The notes below the pieces were generated by a model. The model was not told the DNA's origin. It made no database searches and was given only the letters and a program-made list of their open reading frames with translations. The position numbers and the translations under genes are program-made. Below are positions 1 through 9,571 of a stretch of 64,000 nt of DNA, piece after piece. Position 1 is the first letter of the stretch. Each line of letters opens with the position of its first letter. The stretch lies in the NCBI GenBank assembly GCA_041395665.1, contig JAWLAB010000003.1:345586-409585 (forward strand), written 5' to 3'. Origin of the DNA: Pseudomonadales bacterium (GTDB lineage: Bacteria; Pseudomonadota; Gammaproteobacteria; Pseudomonadales; UBA7239).

Positions 1-1748
1 GTTACAGACACTTTTTCATTGGCTGCTTGCCAAGACTTCATTGCCGCAGCGCCGTGTTTTTTCTGCAACATTTTCTTAACGACATGCGGCGCAAAAACCG
101 TCGCTGGTGCATTATTGCCACCAAAACCTTTGGCGTTAATCAGTGCCACATCCATGCCTTCGCTGCCCACATCTAAATCCGCTGGCGAAATATGCAAATG
201 CGACGCGTGAACATCAGCGGCTGCTTTATCGATGGTTTTAATACCGGGGATTAAACCGTACTGCCACACACCCAGTGACGCAGTAATTTGATCACCCGCG
301 GCGCTACCAATGGAATGACCGAGAAACGCTTTCATGGCAGCAACGGGCCATTTTTTCATGCCAAACGCTTTGGCTGCTTCATTCAAAATATGTGATTCCG
401 TGACACGATTTTGCGGCGTACTAGAGCCGTGCGCTTGCACAAAACTGCGCTGTGCGACCGCTTCATCACCCAGCAGTGCGCGCGCCGAAGCCAGCGCTTT
501 CGCCATCGTGATGTAGTTGCCGGCCCCTGGTGCAGAAATCGATTTTTTGTGACCGTCGGCATTCACAAACACATTGCCCACCGCTCCAAAAATTTGCGCG
601 CCCATTTCTACCGCTAAAGCATCATCCATCAAAATAATAAATTGCGAAGATTCCGCCAAAGTGAAGCCACAATTCTCACCGAAAGGTCGACTGGCGCGAC
701 GATGATTCGCCACATCGCTGCCATCAATTTTTTTCAAACCGTCATCAGTGGCCAGCGCGCCCATTGCGTCGTAGCCATCAATAACTTCCGGCATGATCGG
801 CGCTTCACTGGTGCCGACCATCACCACGCGGCGGCGACCGCTGCGAATATCGTCCACACCCATACGCAAGTTGTACAAGAAAGTGGCGCACGCCCCTGCT
901 GCTGTGCCTGTGCTGCCGACCGAGCCCAAAATATAGGCGTTGACGAAATCAGCTGGCATTTCACAAAAGCCTAAAGCGCACTGTTTGGATGTCACGCGCT
1001 TGCCCATCAAACGCGACTGCATCATGCCGCCTGAGCCGCTGGTGTCGAGCTGGCTCATGGCACTGCCCGCGTACACTGCTACTTTGTCTGGCGATACGCG
1101 TTTCATCACCTCCGCCCACGAAATACCCATGCTGTTCACGGCATCAGAGGCAGCGTAAACCGTCATCTTCAAACCGCGCGGATGGTGGTGCGAGTTGTAC
1201 AGCGCCCCCGGATCAAAGCCAGCCGGCAACATGCCAGCCGCCTGCACACCATAAGTGCGCTGGCTAGGCACCAGCACATCGCAACTGCCGGTGATTTCCA
1301 CGCGCACTTGTTTGCCATCTTCCAGCGGCGTGACGCGCCAGTTGGCGGGCAGAGGCTCAGGCAATTGGCGCTCGGTAGTCAGAAAGCTGACGGGAGCATC
1401 CGATGAGGACAGCGTCATGCTTTTTTGCCACGGCGCTTCATCGACAGAAAAGAAAGAAGGTTCGATGCGGCGCACCAGCGAACCTGTCTGTACATCATCG
1501 GCAAAACGCGCCGCCAACTCTGCGGCGCTGTAATGGCTGCCCGCAGCATCGAGGTAGCTATCGGCACCGTAAGTGCTGTCGCTGTTGTGCGTGGCGAGGT
1601 TCATCAGCGTCGCCAAACCCACCACGGTTTCCTGCCGCGCTGTTTCCGGCAAGCTCTCTAACACCATGCGGCGATAGGCATGATGCGAGGACGCGCGCCC
1701 CGCTGCATTGATCCCACCGAAACCGACAATCACGGGCAACAAAGACAT
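1..1748 (-). CDS. fabY: FabY-type beta-ketoacyl-ACP synthase, 3' end outside window
   Basis: Condensing enzyme that starts fatty-acid synthesis by joining acetyl-CoA to malonyl-ACP, the role FabH has elsewhere. I translated the minus strand from ATG at 1748; the frame stays open to base 1, giving about 582 residues of a family of about 630. It begins MSLLPVIVGFGGINAAGR and closely resembles Pseudomonas FabY as I remember it. The nucleophile cysteine lies in GTAAGACATFLYN, the first active-site histidine in VQAHGSSTPQNR and the second in KAFLGHSIGSAAG, so the Cys-His-His set is complete. It diverges from the regulator gene starting at 1862. The long N-terminal extension before the thiolase fold separates FabY from FabB and FabF. 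Function is assigned by similarity only. Confidence 0.88.
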   Translation of the reverse strand, partial: MSLLPVIVGFGGINAAGRASSHHAYRRMVLESLPETARQETVVGLATLMNLATHNSDSTYGADSYLDAAGSHYSAAELAARFADDVQTGSLVRRIEPSFFSVDEAPWQKSMTLSSSDAPVSFLTTERQLPEPLPANWRVTPLEDGKQVRVEITGSCDVLVPSQRTYGVQAAGMLPAGFDPGALYNSHHHPRGLKMTVYAASDAVNSMGISWAEVMKRVSPDKVAVYAGSAMSQLDTSGSGGMMQSRLMGKRVTSKQCALGFCEMPADFVNAYILGSVGSTGTAAGACATFLYNLRMGVDDIRSGRRRVVMVGTSEAPIMPEVIDGYDAMGALATDDGLKKIDGSDVANHRRASRPFGENCGFTLAESSQFIILMDDALAVEMGAQIFGAVGNVFVNADGHKKSISAPGAGNYITMAKALASARALLGDEAVAQRSFVQAHGSSTPQNRVTESHILNEAAKAFGMKKWPVAAMKAFLGHSIGSAAGDQITASLGVWQYGLIPGIKTIDKAAADVHASHLHISPADLDVGSEGMDVALINAKGFGGNNAPATVFAPHVVKKMLQKKHGAAAMKSWQAANEKVSV

Positions 1749-1861
1749 GGCGGCATACCCACACAATTTGAAATGGCGGTTAGTCTAATCTTGTTTCGCG
1801 GAAATCTAGCAGCCAAAATAGCCATCAGAGTAGTCATTCTAGCCATATTCGCAGCCACCCA

Positions 1862-2875
1862 ATGAAAGCCGCCTTTGTCCTTGTCGAACACATGCTCGCC
1901 ACCAGCATGGCGCTTCCTGCTGAGATGCTGCACGCCGCGGCGGATTTGGCGCGGGCGCGTCAACATCACGGCAAACCTGATATCGAACTAAGTTTTGTCG
2001 CCACCCGCGCTGGGCTGTATACCAGCCGCAGCGGTGTGCCTTTGGTCGCCACGCACACGCTGGATGACACGCAGTACGACCTGATCTTCCTGCCCGCACT
2101 GTGGCGCAATCCGCAACCGATTATTCGCCGTCACGCTGCGCTGCTGCCGTGGCTGCAACAGCAACATCGTCAAGGCGCGTTGATTGGTGCAGCCGGTACC
2201 GGCGTATGTTTTCTCGCTGCCAGTGGTTTACTGGATCACCGCCCTGCAACAACGCATTGGTTTTATTTGGATGCGTTTACGCAACACTACCCTGCGGTGG
2301 ATTTGAAGCCGCAATATTTGATTACACGCGCGGGCAATTTGTACTGCGCCGCTTCCATCAACGCCTTGGCGGATCTCACCGTGCATTTCATTCGCCATTT
2401 TTACGGCAGCAATATCGCCGTGCATGTGGAACGACACTTTTCACACGAAGCGCGTAAATCTTATGAACAAGTGACTTATCGTGAAGATGATACCGAGCGA
2501 CACAACGACGAGGACATTATTCAGATACAACTGTGGCTGCATCAGCACCAAACACAAGCGGTGATACTGTCCGATGTCGCCAAACAATTTGGCATGAGTT
2601 TGCGCAATTTTAATCGTCGGTTTTTAGCGGCAACAGGAAAAACACCGCTGCAATACTTGCAAGGATTACGCATTGAAGAAGGCCGCGATTTGCTCAATAA
2701 CAGCAACCTCAGCATCGCCGAAGTCGCCGAAAAAGTGGGCTATCAAGACAGCAAACATTTTGCACGCTTATTTCGCGACACTTTAGGCGTTACACCGCGC
2801 GACTATCGCCGCAGTGTGCGCAGTAAATTATTTTCTGTGGATCAAGCGCCAAGCAAAACGCTTTTAGCTGAATGA
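1862..2875 (+). CDS. GlxA-family transcriptional regulator (DJ-1/PfpI plus AraC HTH)
   Basis: Probable transcription activator of 337 residues. Residues 1-190 form a DJ-1/PfpI-like domain without obvious enzyme activity (GAAGTGVCFLAASGLLDHR at the nucleophile-elbow position, with Cys in GVCFLAA). Residues 225-325 are an AraC-type double helix-turn-helix, with FGMSLRNFNRRF in the first unit and IAEVAEKVGYQDSKHFARLF in the second, the usual C-terminal signature. The pair is typical of GlxA/FtrA/ArgR-type regulators that respond to amines, amino acids or thiosulfate-like signals; the ligand cannot be told from sequence. It diverges from fabY, and its 3' end overlaps the convergent MFS gene by about 34 bp. 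Confidence 0.88.
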   Translation: MKAAFVLVEHMLATSMALPAEMLHAAADLARARQHHGKPDIELSFVATRAGLYTSRSGVPLVATHTLDDTQYDLIFLPALWRNPQPIIRRHAALLPWLQQQHRQGALIGAAGTGVCFLAASGLLDHRPATTHWFYLDAFTQHYPAVDLKPQYLITRAGNLYCAASINALADLTVHFIRHFYGSNIAVHVERHFSHEARKSYEQVTYREDDTERHNDEDIIQIQLWLHQHQTQAVILSDVAKQFGMSLRNFNRRFLAATGKTPLQYLQGLRIEEGRDLLNNSNLSIAEVAEKVGYQDSKHFARLFRDTLGVTPRDYRRSVRSKLFSVDQAPSKTLLAE

Positions 2876-4041
2876 ATCCCTCTAACAAAAAAGGTGTTAG
2901 GCAAATAACGCCACACCAAAACAAAAGCAGCCGCACAAATCAACGCCGAGGCAAAGAAAGGCCAAAAATACCCCCACTGCCAAACTGCACCACTCAATAA
3001 CGCACCTAAAGAATTGCCAGCTCCATAACCCACCGCGCTGTAAAACGCCTGCGCCTTGCCCGATTGCTGAATAGCAAACAGCCTACGCACGGTTTCAATC
3101 GCACCCGCATGAAAACCGGCAAAACTCAATGCATGCAAACACTGCGCAAACAGCATCACAGGCAATGATTGTGGGAAGTACGCCAGCAACAACCAACGCA
3201 CCGTTGTAGCAGCCAAACAAAACAACAGCAGACTTCTCACACCATAAAATGGCAGCAAGCGATGCATGTACCAAAATAAAATCATTTCGGCGATGACACC
3301 CAAGCTCCACAACAAGCCAATCACGGTATGACTGTGTTGATACTGTTCCATCAACAAACTAAAAAAGGTGTAGTACGCACCGTGTGACAACACCATCAAA
3401 AAGCAAACAAAGAAAAATAGAGCGATGGATGGCTCTTTCAATCGCTGCCAAAAAGACACATCGCTGGTTAATGCTGCTGACTGTGCATCAAACTCCTCAG
3501 GATCGCGCACCGCACAACTGCTCAAAAAAATAGCTAACAGCGCCAGCGTGACAAATACCGGGAAAAAAGAAATCGGTAGGCGATCAAACAACCAGCCTGC
3601 ACTTGCCACGGCGACAATAAAACCGAAAGACCCCCACAGCCGCACACGGCTGTATCGTTCTGGCGTTTTGCGCAAATACAGCAGCGTGACTGCTTCAAAC
3701 TGTGCCAAAACCGCGTTCCAAAAAAAACTGTAGAGAAAAATAATGATCGCAAGCACCCAGAGGCTTTGGTGATAACGCACTAAAAATAAAAACGGCAACA
3801 CAGCCATCAAACAGCCGAGGCGAATCACCGCCATGCGCCGACCGCTGTGATCGGCCAGCCAACCCCAAATATTGGGCGCGATAATTTTTGTACCCGCCAT
3901 AACCGCAATCAAAAAACCGATATGCCAAGCACTCAGACCGAGACTTTTCAGATACAGCGGGAAATAAGGCACCATGGTGCCCAACACAGAAAAATAAAAA
4001 AAATAAAAACCGGACAGCCGCCAGTAAACGCTGACCTGCAC
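2842..4041 (-). CDS. MFS transporter, HcaT (3-phenylpropionate permease) family
   Basis: Inner-membrane major facilitator of 399 residues with about 12 hydrophobic segments. The N-terminus (YFFYFSVLGTMVPYFPLYL) and the loop after helix 2 (WGWLADHSGRRMAVIRLG, the MFS motif A position) fit the HcaT/LacY-like proton-symporter branch. Proteins of this subfamily are common in gammaproteobacteria that have no phenylpropionate pathway, so the substrate is open. It starts 4 bp after aroC ends on the same strand and is probably cotranscribed with it. Confidence 0.82.
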   Translation of the reverse strand: MQVSVYWRLSGFYFFYFSVLGTMVPYFPLYLKSLGLSAWHIGFLIAVMAGTKIIAPNIWGWLADHSGRRMAVIRLGCLMAVLPFLFLVRYHQSLWVLAIIIFLYSFFWNAVLAQFEAVTLLYLRKTPERYSRVRLWGSFGFIVAVASAGWLFDRLPISFFPVFVTLALLAIFLSSCAVRDPEEFDAQSAALTSDVSFWQRLKEPSIALFFFVCFLMVLSHGAYYTFFSLLMEQYQHSHTVIGLLWSLGVIAEMILFWYMHRLLPFYGVRSLLLFCLAATTVRWLLLAYFPQSLPVMLFAQCLHALSFAGFHAGAIETVRRLFAIQQSGKAQAFYSAVGYGAGNSLGALLSGAVWQWGYFWPFFASALICAAAFVLVWRYLPNTFFVRGIHSAKSVLLGA

Positions 4042-4045
4042 GCAA

Positions 4046-5149
4046 TTATTCCGGTGCGCGCGCAGGAATTACCGGCGTAGGCATCACCACATCAAAATTT
4101 TGCGCACGATGACGCAGTGCATGATCCATCAACACCAGCGCGAGCATGGCTTCAGCAATCGGTGTGGCGCGAATACCTACACAAGGGTCGTGTCGCCCTT
4201 TGGTGATCACTTCCACCGGATTGCCCTGCACATCAACGCTGCGGCCGGGCAGATGCAAACTGGAAGTCGGCTTGAGCGCGATATGCACACGAATATCTTG
4301 CCCCGTGGAAATACCGCCGAGTATGCCGCCCGCGTGGTTTGATAAAAAACCTTGCGGCGTGATTTCATCGCGATGTTCACTGCCGCGCTGCGCAATCGAC
4401 GCAAAACCTGCGCCCACTTCCACACCTTTTACTGCATTAATACTCATCATCGCGTGCGCAATATCGGCATCCAGTCGATCAAAAATAGGCTCACCCCAAC
4501 CCGGCGGCAAACCTTCTGCCACCACAGAAATTTTTGCACCGATGGAATCGCCATCCTTGATCAACTGCTGCATATAAGTTTCTAAGGCAGGCACTTTTTC
4601 CGCATCAGGACAGAAAAAAGCGTTCTGCTCCACCACATCCCAGTTTTTGAAATCGACAGCAATCTCACCCAACTGACTGAGACAACCGCGCACGGTGACG
4701 CCGTATTTTTCCTGCAAATATTTTTTGGCAATCGCACCCGCTGCAACACGCATCGCCGTTTCGCGCGCCGATGAACGACCACCACCGCGATAATCGCGAA
4801 AACCGTATTTTTGGTTGTAGGTGTAATCGGCGTGACCCGGGCGAAACATATCTTTGATGTTGCCGTAATCTTTGGAGCGTTGATCCGTGTTTTCAATCAA
4901 CAAACCAATCGGCGTACCGGTAGTTTTTCCTTCAAACACACCCGATAAAATTTTGACGCGATCTTCTTCTCTGCGCTGCGTGGTGTAACGCGAAGTACCG
5001 GGTTTGCGACGATCGAGATCCAACTGCAAATCGTCTTCGCAGAGCGACATCCCCGGTGGGCAGCCATCGACAATACAACCCAAGGCAAGACCGTGGCTTT
5101 CGCCAAAAGTTGTCACCGTAAATAATTTGCCGAAACTATTGCCGGACAT
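4046..5149 (-). CDS. aroC: Chorismate synthase
   Basis: Last step of the shikimate pathway: 1,4-elimination of phosphate from EPSP to give chorismate, using reduced FMN, in the cytoplasm. It has 367 residues, the normal bacterial length. Family marks seen are the N-terminal GNSFGKLFTVTTFGESHG, the FMN/EPSP loop RPGHADYTYNQKYG, the RGGGRSSARETAMRVAAGAIA block and the C-terminal RHDPCVGIRATPIAEAM. The ATG at 5149 gives the standard N-terminus. Product chorismate feeds the trp genes 7 kb away and folate synthesis (folE and folC also lie in this window). It precedes the MFS gene by 4 bp and follows prmB by 41 bp, all on the minus strand. Confidence 0.97.
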   Translation of the reverse strand: MSGNSFGKLFTVTTFGESHGLALGCIVDGCPPGMSLCEDDLQLDLDRRKPGTSRYTTQRREEDRVKILSGVFEGKTTGTPIGLLIENTDQRSKDYGNIKDMFRPGHADYTYNQKYGFRDYRGGGRSSARETAMRVAAGAIAKKYLQEKYGVTVRGCLSQLGEIAVDFKNWDVVEQNAFFCPDAEKVPALETYMQQLIKDGDSIGAKISVVAEGLPPGWGEPIFDRLDADIAHAMMSINAVKGVEVGAGFASIAQRGSEHRDEITPQGFLSNHAGGILGGISTGQDIRVHIALKPTSSLHLPGRSVDVQGNPVEVITKGRHDPCVGIRATPIAEAMLALVLMDHALRHRAQNFDVVMPTPVIPARAPE

Positions 5150-5190
5150 GCGCTATTTCCTCTTTGAGCCGCACATTATACGGGAAGGGT

Positions 5191-6072
5191 TTATAGGCTT
5201 TCAGCGTGTTGGCGCAGTTCAGCAGCCGTCAGCATAAACACACCATCGCCACCGTTTTGAAAATCCAACCACACAAAAGGCACCATTGGAAAAGCGTTTT
5301 CCAGCGCCTCGGCACTGTTGCCCACTTCCACAATCAACACGCCGTCATCAGATAAATGCAATAACGCCTCGCGCAATAAACGCCGCGTGAAATCCAAACC
5401 GTCAAAGCCAGAAGCCAACGCCAATTCCGGCTCGTGGCGATATTCGTCCGGCAAATCCGCCATATCTTGCACATCGACATAGGGCGGATTGCAGACGATC
5501 AAGTCATAGCGCCGCCCTGCTAAGCCCGCAAATAAATCTGAAGCAACGCATTGCACGCGATCCTGCACACCGTGCTGCGCGACATTGATGGCAGCGACCG
5601 CCAGCGCATCAGCAGAAATATCCGCCGCATCCACCTGCGCTTCCGGAAAAGCCAAGGCGCAAGCAATCGCAATACATGCGCTGCCACAACACAAATCCAA
5701 AATGCGCTGTGGCTCTTTTTGCAGCCAAGGATAAAAACCTTCATCGATCAACTCACCCAAGGGTGAGCGCGGAATCAACACACGGCGATCGACATAAAAC
5801 GGCAGACCGCAAAACCACGCCTGCTGCGTGAGATACGGCGTAGGAATGCGCTGCACGATGCGCTGTTCTCGCACGGCGCATAATTGTTCCAACTCCGAAG
5901 CAGACAGTACACGCTGCAATACATCGGGCGATGCATCAAACGCAATATTGAGCAGCGGCAGCGTCAGATGCAGCGCCTCATCCCAACTGTTATCCGTGCC
6001 ATGCCCTAAAAACACGCCCGACTGCTCAATCTGCTGCGCAGTTTCCTGTAACCAGTCTTGCAAATTCATCAA
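5191..6072 (-). CDS. prmB: Ribosomal protein L3 glutamine N5-methyltransferase
   Basis: SAM-dependent class I methyltransferase of 293 residues that methylates a glutamine of ribosomal protein L3. The SAM-binding motif I region is ILDLCCGSACIAIACA and the catalytic/glutamine-binding motif is VCNPPYVD (NPPY). The PrmB-specific N-terminal helical part (residues 1-95) with the sequence YLTQQAWFCGLPFYVDRRVL and the following IPRSPLGELI separates it from PrmC/HemK, which would sit next to prfA. Here it is next to aroC, the usual prmB neighbour in gammaproteobacteria. It diverges from folE across 143 bp. Confidence 0.95.
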   Translation of the reverse strand: MMNLQDWLQETAQQIEQSGVFLGHGTDNSWDEALHLTLPLLNIAFDASPDVLQRVLSASELEQLCAVREQRIVQRIPTPYLTQQAWFCGLPFYVDRRVLIPRSPLGELIDEGFYPWLQKEPQRILDLCCGSACIAIACALAFPEAQVDAADISADALAVAAINVAQHGVQDRVQCVASDLFAGLAGRRYDLIVCNPPYVDVQDMADLPDEYRHEPELALASGFDGLDFTRRLLREALLHLSDDGVLIVEVGNSAEALENAFPMVPFVWLDFQNGGDGVFMLTAAELRQHAESL

Positions 6073-6215
6073 AGATTTCTCATGTAGTAATGCGCTAGTT
6101 TACCCGCAGAAAACCCTATTAATATCACCAGTATTGTCATTGCGCCTTGTTCGGACTTTACCCCAGCGCAGGCTTCGCTTACTGTGACCGCCTGCAAAAA
6201 TGACAGGAACAACTC

Positions 6216-6758
6216 ATGCAAGATGCCTTTGCCAAAATCATTGCCGACATCGGTGAAGACCTGCAACGCGATGGTCTGCGCGACACACCAGAACGCGCTG
6301 CAAAAGCCTTTCAGTTTTTAACACGTGGCTATCATCAAAATTTGGATGAAGTGATCAACGGCGCGCTGTTTGAATCCGACTGCAATGAAATGGTTTTGGT
6401 GAAAGACATCGAACTGTATTCCATGTGCGAGCATCACTTACTGCCCTTCATCGGCAAGTGTCATGTCGCTTACATTCCTACCGGCAAAGTGTTGGGTTTA
6501 TCCAAAGTCGCACGCATTGTTGATATGTACGCACGCCGCTTACAAATTCAAGAAGGTTTAACCAAACAAATTGCGAAAACCATTCAAGCGGTGACAAATG
6601 CAGCGGGCGTTGCTGTCGTGGTCGAAGCACGCCATATGTGCATGATGATGCGCGGTGTAGAAAAACAAAACTCGGTGATGAAAACTTCTGCGATGCTGGG
6701 CGTGTTTCAAAGCAATCCAGCGACGCGCTCTGAATTTTTAGCCTTGACTACCAATTAG
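6216..6758 (+). CDS. folE: GTP cyclohydrolase I
   Basis: First enzyme of tetrahydrofolate synthesis, converting GTP to dihydroneopterin triphosphate; homodecamer with zinc. It has 180 residues, the size of the compact bacterial form. Zinc ligands are visible as Cys and His in YSMCEHHLLPFIGKCHVAY and the second Cys in RHMCMMMRGV. The conserved stretch GLSKVARIVDMYARRLQ follows. The start ATG at 6216 is preceded by a GACAGGAAC ribosome-binding region. It overlaps the 3' end of the convergent glycosyltransferase gene by 21 bp. No zinc-independent FolE2 features are present. Confidence 0.96.
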   Translation: MQDAFAKIIADIGEDLQRDGLRDTPERAAKAFQFLTRGYHQNLDEVINGALFESDCNEMVLVKDIELYSMCEHHLLPFIGKCHVAYIPTGKVLGLSKVARIVDMYARRLQIQEGLTKQIAKTIQAVTNAAGVAVVVEARHMCMMMRGVEKQNSVMKTSAMLGVFQSNPATRSEFLALTTN

Positions 6759-8303
6759 TTTGCGTTCTTTTGAGCGTTGATCATCCATACTTTTTCCGTT
6801 GTAGCGCAACCAGTGCATAGGACGAGGCCCCAGCAATTTAGGGAAAAAAGCGCTAGTCGGGCAATCGACATCCGTCGCGGTATACGGTAGTTGATTCCAA
6901 TGCACATCGTAGTCTTTAAACTGCCTGTCATTATCCAATAGCAATAGTGAATAGTGACCGCTGAGTAATTGTTGCTTCACATCTTGCTGTAATTGCTCTG
7001 CGAACTGATGACTACTACCGTTCATCACATCAATTCCCCACGCTTCATGTGCGCAGCTTTTTTTATCTGCCAAAAAAGCCAGATAGGTATGCTTGGAGAC
7101 GCAAACACGATCTCCCGGCGCTTGCTTCAACACTGCAACCACACTATCACCGCACGCGCGATCTGCTTCTGTTGGCAAAAAATAATTGGGATGAATCCAA
7201 GCTCTTGCCATATTCAAAGTTAACAAGACACTCATCAAGCCTAAAAAAGTATTTCTTACCCATGGGCTCTGCACACCACTCAGGCTTTTTACTACCAACC
7301 AAAAACCCGCCACCGATATCACGACAATGAGCTGATGAAAAGCCAGTAACACATTGATCCAACCACCAGAATACCAGCGTGACAACAAGCTCATCAGAAA
7401 AAAACCAGAAAACAACGACAACCAAGCACAACGCTGTCTAGCAGTTTTCTTGCCCATCAAAATAAAACTTGCACACAAACCAAGATAGATAGGCACACCC
7501 GTCAACATATCGCCATGCAAAAAATTCATGGGAACACCTTGAATAAACTTATGCGCTCTCGCCATCTCCATCGTATAAAAATAGAACAGGCCCTTTGTTT
7601 GCCATTGCAACAAACATAATGCAGCCCCAATCAATATAGATAGCGTTAAACCAGCAAGAAAAGCTGTTCTAAAATCAGAAAATAGCCACAGCGCAAGAAA
7701 GAAAAATGGCAGCATGGATAGCGTTGTCTGCTTGGTAAAGACAGCCAACAACAATAAAAGCACCATAAGATATAAGAAGATTTTTTTCTGCTGCTGAGAA
7801 AAAGTAATCAAGCAAGTTGATGCTCCCGTAAGCCAAAAAGCCCACAAACTATCTAACCGAGCAGCATCGTAATAACTACCGACTAAAGCGTAGAGTGCAG
7901 CCCAACAGCACACACTGAGTAATACAGACAAGCGAGATCGCGTCAGCAGCCATACCGCATAACCAACACAAGTCACCGTTCCCAGTGAAGCCAACAGTGA
8001 CACCAAACGCAGAGCCGGCAGACCTTCTCCCATGACTTTTGTCGCCAATGCCGCCACATAAAAATACAGCGGCGCGTATAAAGGCGGTACATAATCCATG
8101 CTGGGGGTGGTGTATATCGGCAGTCCATCGACTACGCGCATCACCACTTGAAACATTGCGCCTTCCATCCACTCCAATTCGTAGGGATAAGTCAGGCGAG
8201 AAAACATCACGAACAGACACAGCGCCAATAAATACAAACCAATCGCGAGCGGTGGGACATAAAACAACCACGCTTTACTGGTTTTCGTATTTACTTCTTT
8301 CAT
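6738..8303 (-). CDS. Polytopic membrane glycosyltransferase-like protein (GT39/ArnT-like fold)
   Basis: 521-residue integral membrane protein with around ten hydrophobic helices in residues 10-380 followed by a soluble C-terminal part. After the first helix comes YPYELEWMEGAMFQ, with acidic residues where dolichyl-/undecaprenyl-phosphate mannosyltransferase-like enzymes carry the catalytic Asp/Glu; later YVPPLYAPLYFYVAALATKV resembles the same family. I take the ATG at 8303, because it overlaps the folC stop as ATGA, rather than an upstream in-frame ATG at 8348. It likely transfers a sugar from a lipid carrier in the periplasm, but acceptor and sugar are unknown. It is the last gene of the trpF-folC operon, where relatives often have dedD/cvpA. 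Confidence 0.65.
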   Translation of the reverse strand: MKEVNTKTSKAWLFYVPPLAIGLYLLALCLFVMFSRLTYPYELEWMEGAMFQVVMRVVDGLPIYTTPSMDYVPPLYAPLYFYVAALATKVMGEGLPALRLVSLLASLGTVTCVGYAVWLLTRSRLSVLLSVCCWAALYALVGSYYDAARLDSLWAFWLTGASTCLITFSQQQKKIFLYLMVLLLLLAVFTKQTTLSMLPFFFLALWLFSDFRTAFLAGLTLSILIGAALCLLQWQTKGLFYFYTMEMARAHKFIQGVPMNFLHGDMLTGVPIYLGLCASFILMGKKTARQRCAWLSLFSGFFLMSLLSRWYSGGWINVLLAFHQLIVVISVAGFWLVVKSLSGVQSPWVRNTFLGLMSVLLTLNMARAWIHPNYFLPTEADRACGDSVVAVLKQAPGDRVCVSKHTYLAFLADKKSCAHEAWGIDVMNGSSHQFAEQLQQDVKQQLLSGHYSLLLLDNDRQFKDYDVHWNQLPYTATDVDCPTSAFFPKLLGPRPMHWLRYNGKSMDDQRSKERKLIGSQG

Positions 8304-9571
8304 CTCAAATAGTCCATCACAGCTGCGACGGTAAAAAACGAACCGCACACCAACATTGGCATATCAGCCACTTGCTGCTCTGTACAAGTAATCGCTTTTT
8401 TCTCGTCATCAACGCAAATAATTTTTTCTGAATGAATGCCAGCAGCCAACGCCGCTTCTCGCAGCTGCAATAAAGAAGCAGCTCTAGCATTATCTTGCAA
8501 AGGAAATAACACGCACTGCGCTATAACCGGTTTTAACGCAGCAAGTACCGCTGCAATGTCTTTATCGGCCATCGCAGAAAAAATCAAATTTACTGCTATT
8601 TCGTCTTCTTGCTGTAAGCGTTGCGCCAAGTACTGCGCGCCCGCTTCATTGTGCGCGACATCCAAAATCCACTGTCTGCCCTGCCAAGTAATTTTCTGCA
8701 TACGACCCGCGAGGGAAATATTCGGCAGCGTTGCAGAAAACTTTTCTTCATCCCAATACTCTAGCCAAGCCAACACCTGCAAAGCGCAAGCCACACTCGG
8801 CAGTGGCAGCGACGGCGTTTTTGCATGCAGTGTTACTGCATTGTTTTGTGCATCAATACCCTGCCACCGAAAGTTTTCATCTTGCGCAACAAAACCAAAA
8901 TCACTCTCTATTTTTTTAATATCAACTTGTAAATCATTGCAGATAGCTTGAATACTCGCTGGCATACCCACTTCGCCATACACCAGCTTGCCGTTGGCGC
9001 GCAAAATACCCGCTTTTTCTGCACCAATTTTTTCGCGGGTATCGCCCAACCAATCGACATGATCCAAAGCAATATTGGTGATCACGGCAATATCGGCATC
9101 CAACAGATTCACAGCATCTAAACGACCACCCAAACCCACTTCCAACACTTGCACATCCACGCGATATTTTTTGAATAGCCAAAATGCCGCCAGTGCGTTG
9201 AATTCAAAATAAGTGAGACTGATTTCAGCGCGTGCAGCGTCTATTGCAGCAAAAGCTTCGCACAAATCCGCATTTGACACTTCCGCGCCATCAATGCGAA
9301 TGCGTTCGTTGTAGCGAAATAAATGCGGCGAGGTAAAACTGCCGACGCGCTTGCCTAAGCTATGCAACAAAGCAGTGAGTGTGGTGACACATGAGCCTTT
9401 GCCGTTGGTGCCGCCCACCGTAATCGTGAACGGTTGTTGCGTGGGAAAGTTTTCGCCCAACAGCCGTGTAGCCACTTGGCGAATACGAGAAAGACCGAGG
9501 TCAATGGTGGATGGATGCAGCGTTTCCTGCCACTGCAACCATTCAGCGAGCGTAGTGAATCTCGCGCTCAC
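8300..9571 (-). CDS. folC: Bifunctional dihydrofolate synthase/folylpolyglutamate synthase
   Basis: ATP-dependent ligase of 423 residues that adds L-glutamate to dihydropteroate and then to tetrahydrofolates. The ATP-binding P-loop is VGGTNGKGSCVTTL (residues about 50-63), followed by FTSPHLFRYNERIRIDG, the Mur-ligase-like central domain with GLGGRLDAVN and ITNIALDHVDWLG, and the C-terminal domain with LDVAHNEAGAQYLAQ. It overlaps accD at its start (4 bp) and the membrane protein at its end (4 bp), so translation of the three is probably coupled. With folE in the same window it covers two steps of folate synthesis. Confidence 0.96.
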   Translation of the reverse strand: MSARFTTLAEWLQWQETLHPSTIDLGLSRIRQVATRLLGENFPTQQPFTITVGGTNGKGSCVTTLTALLHSLGKRVGSFTSPHLFRYNERIRIDGAEVSNADLCEAFAAIDAARAEISLTYFEFNALAAFWLFKKYRVDVQVLEVGLGGRLDAVNLLDADIAVITNIALDHVDWLGDTREKIGAEKAGILRANGKLVYGEVGMPASIQAICNDLQVDIKKIESDFGFVAQDENFRWQGIDAQNNAVTLHAKTPSLPLPSVACALQVLAWLEYWDEEKFSATLPNISLAGRMQKITWQGRQWILDVAHNEAGAQYLAQRLQQEDEIAVNLIFSAMADKDIAAVLAALKPVIAQCVLFPLQDNARAASLLQLREAALAAGIHSEKIICVDDEKKAITCTEQQVADMPMLVCGSFFTVAAVMDYLR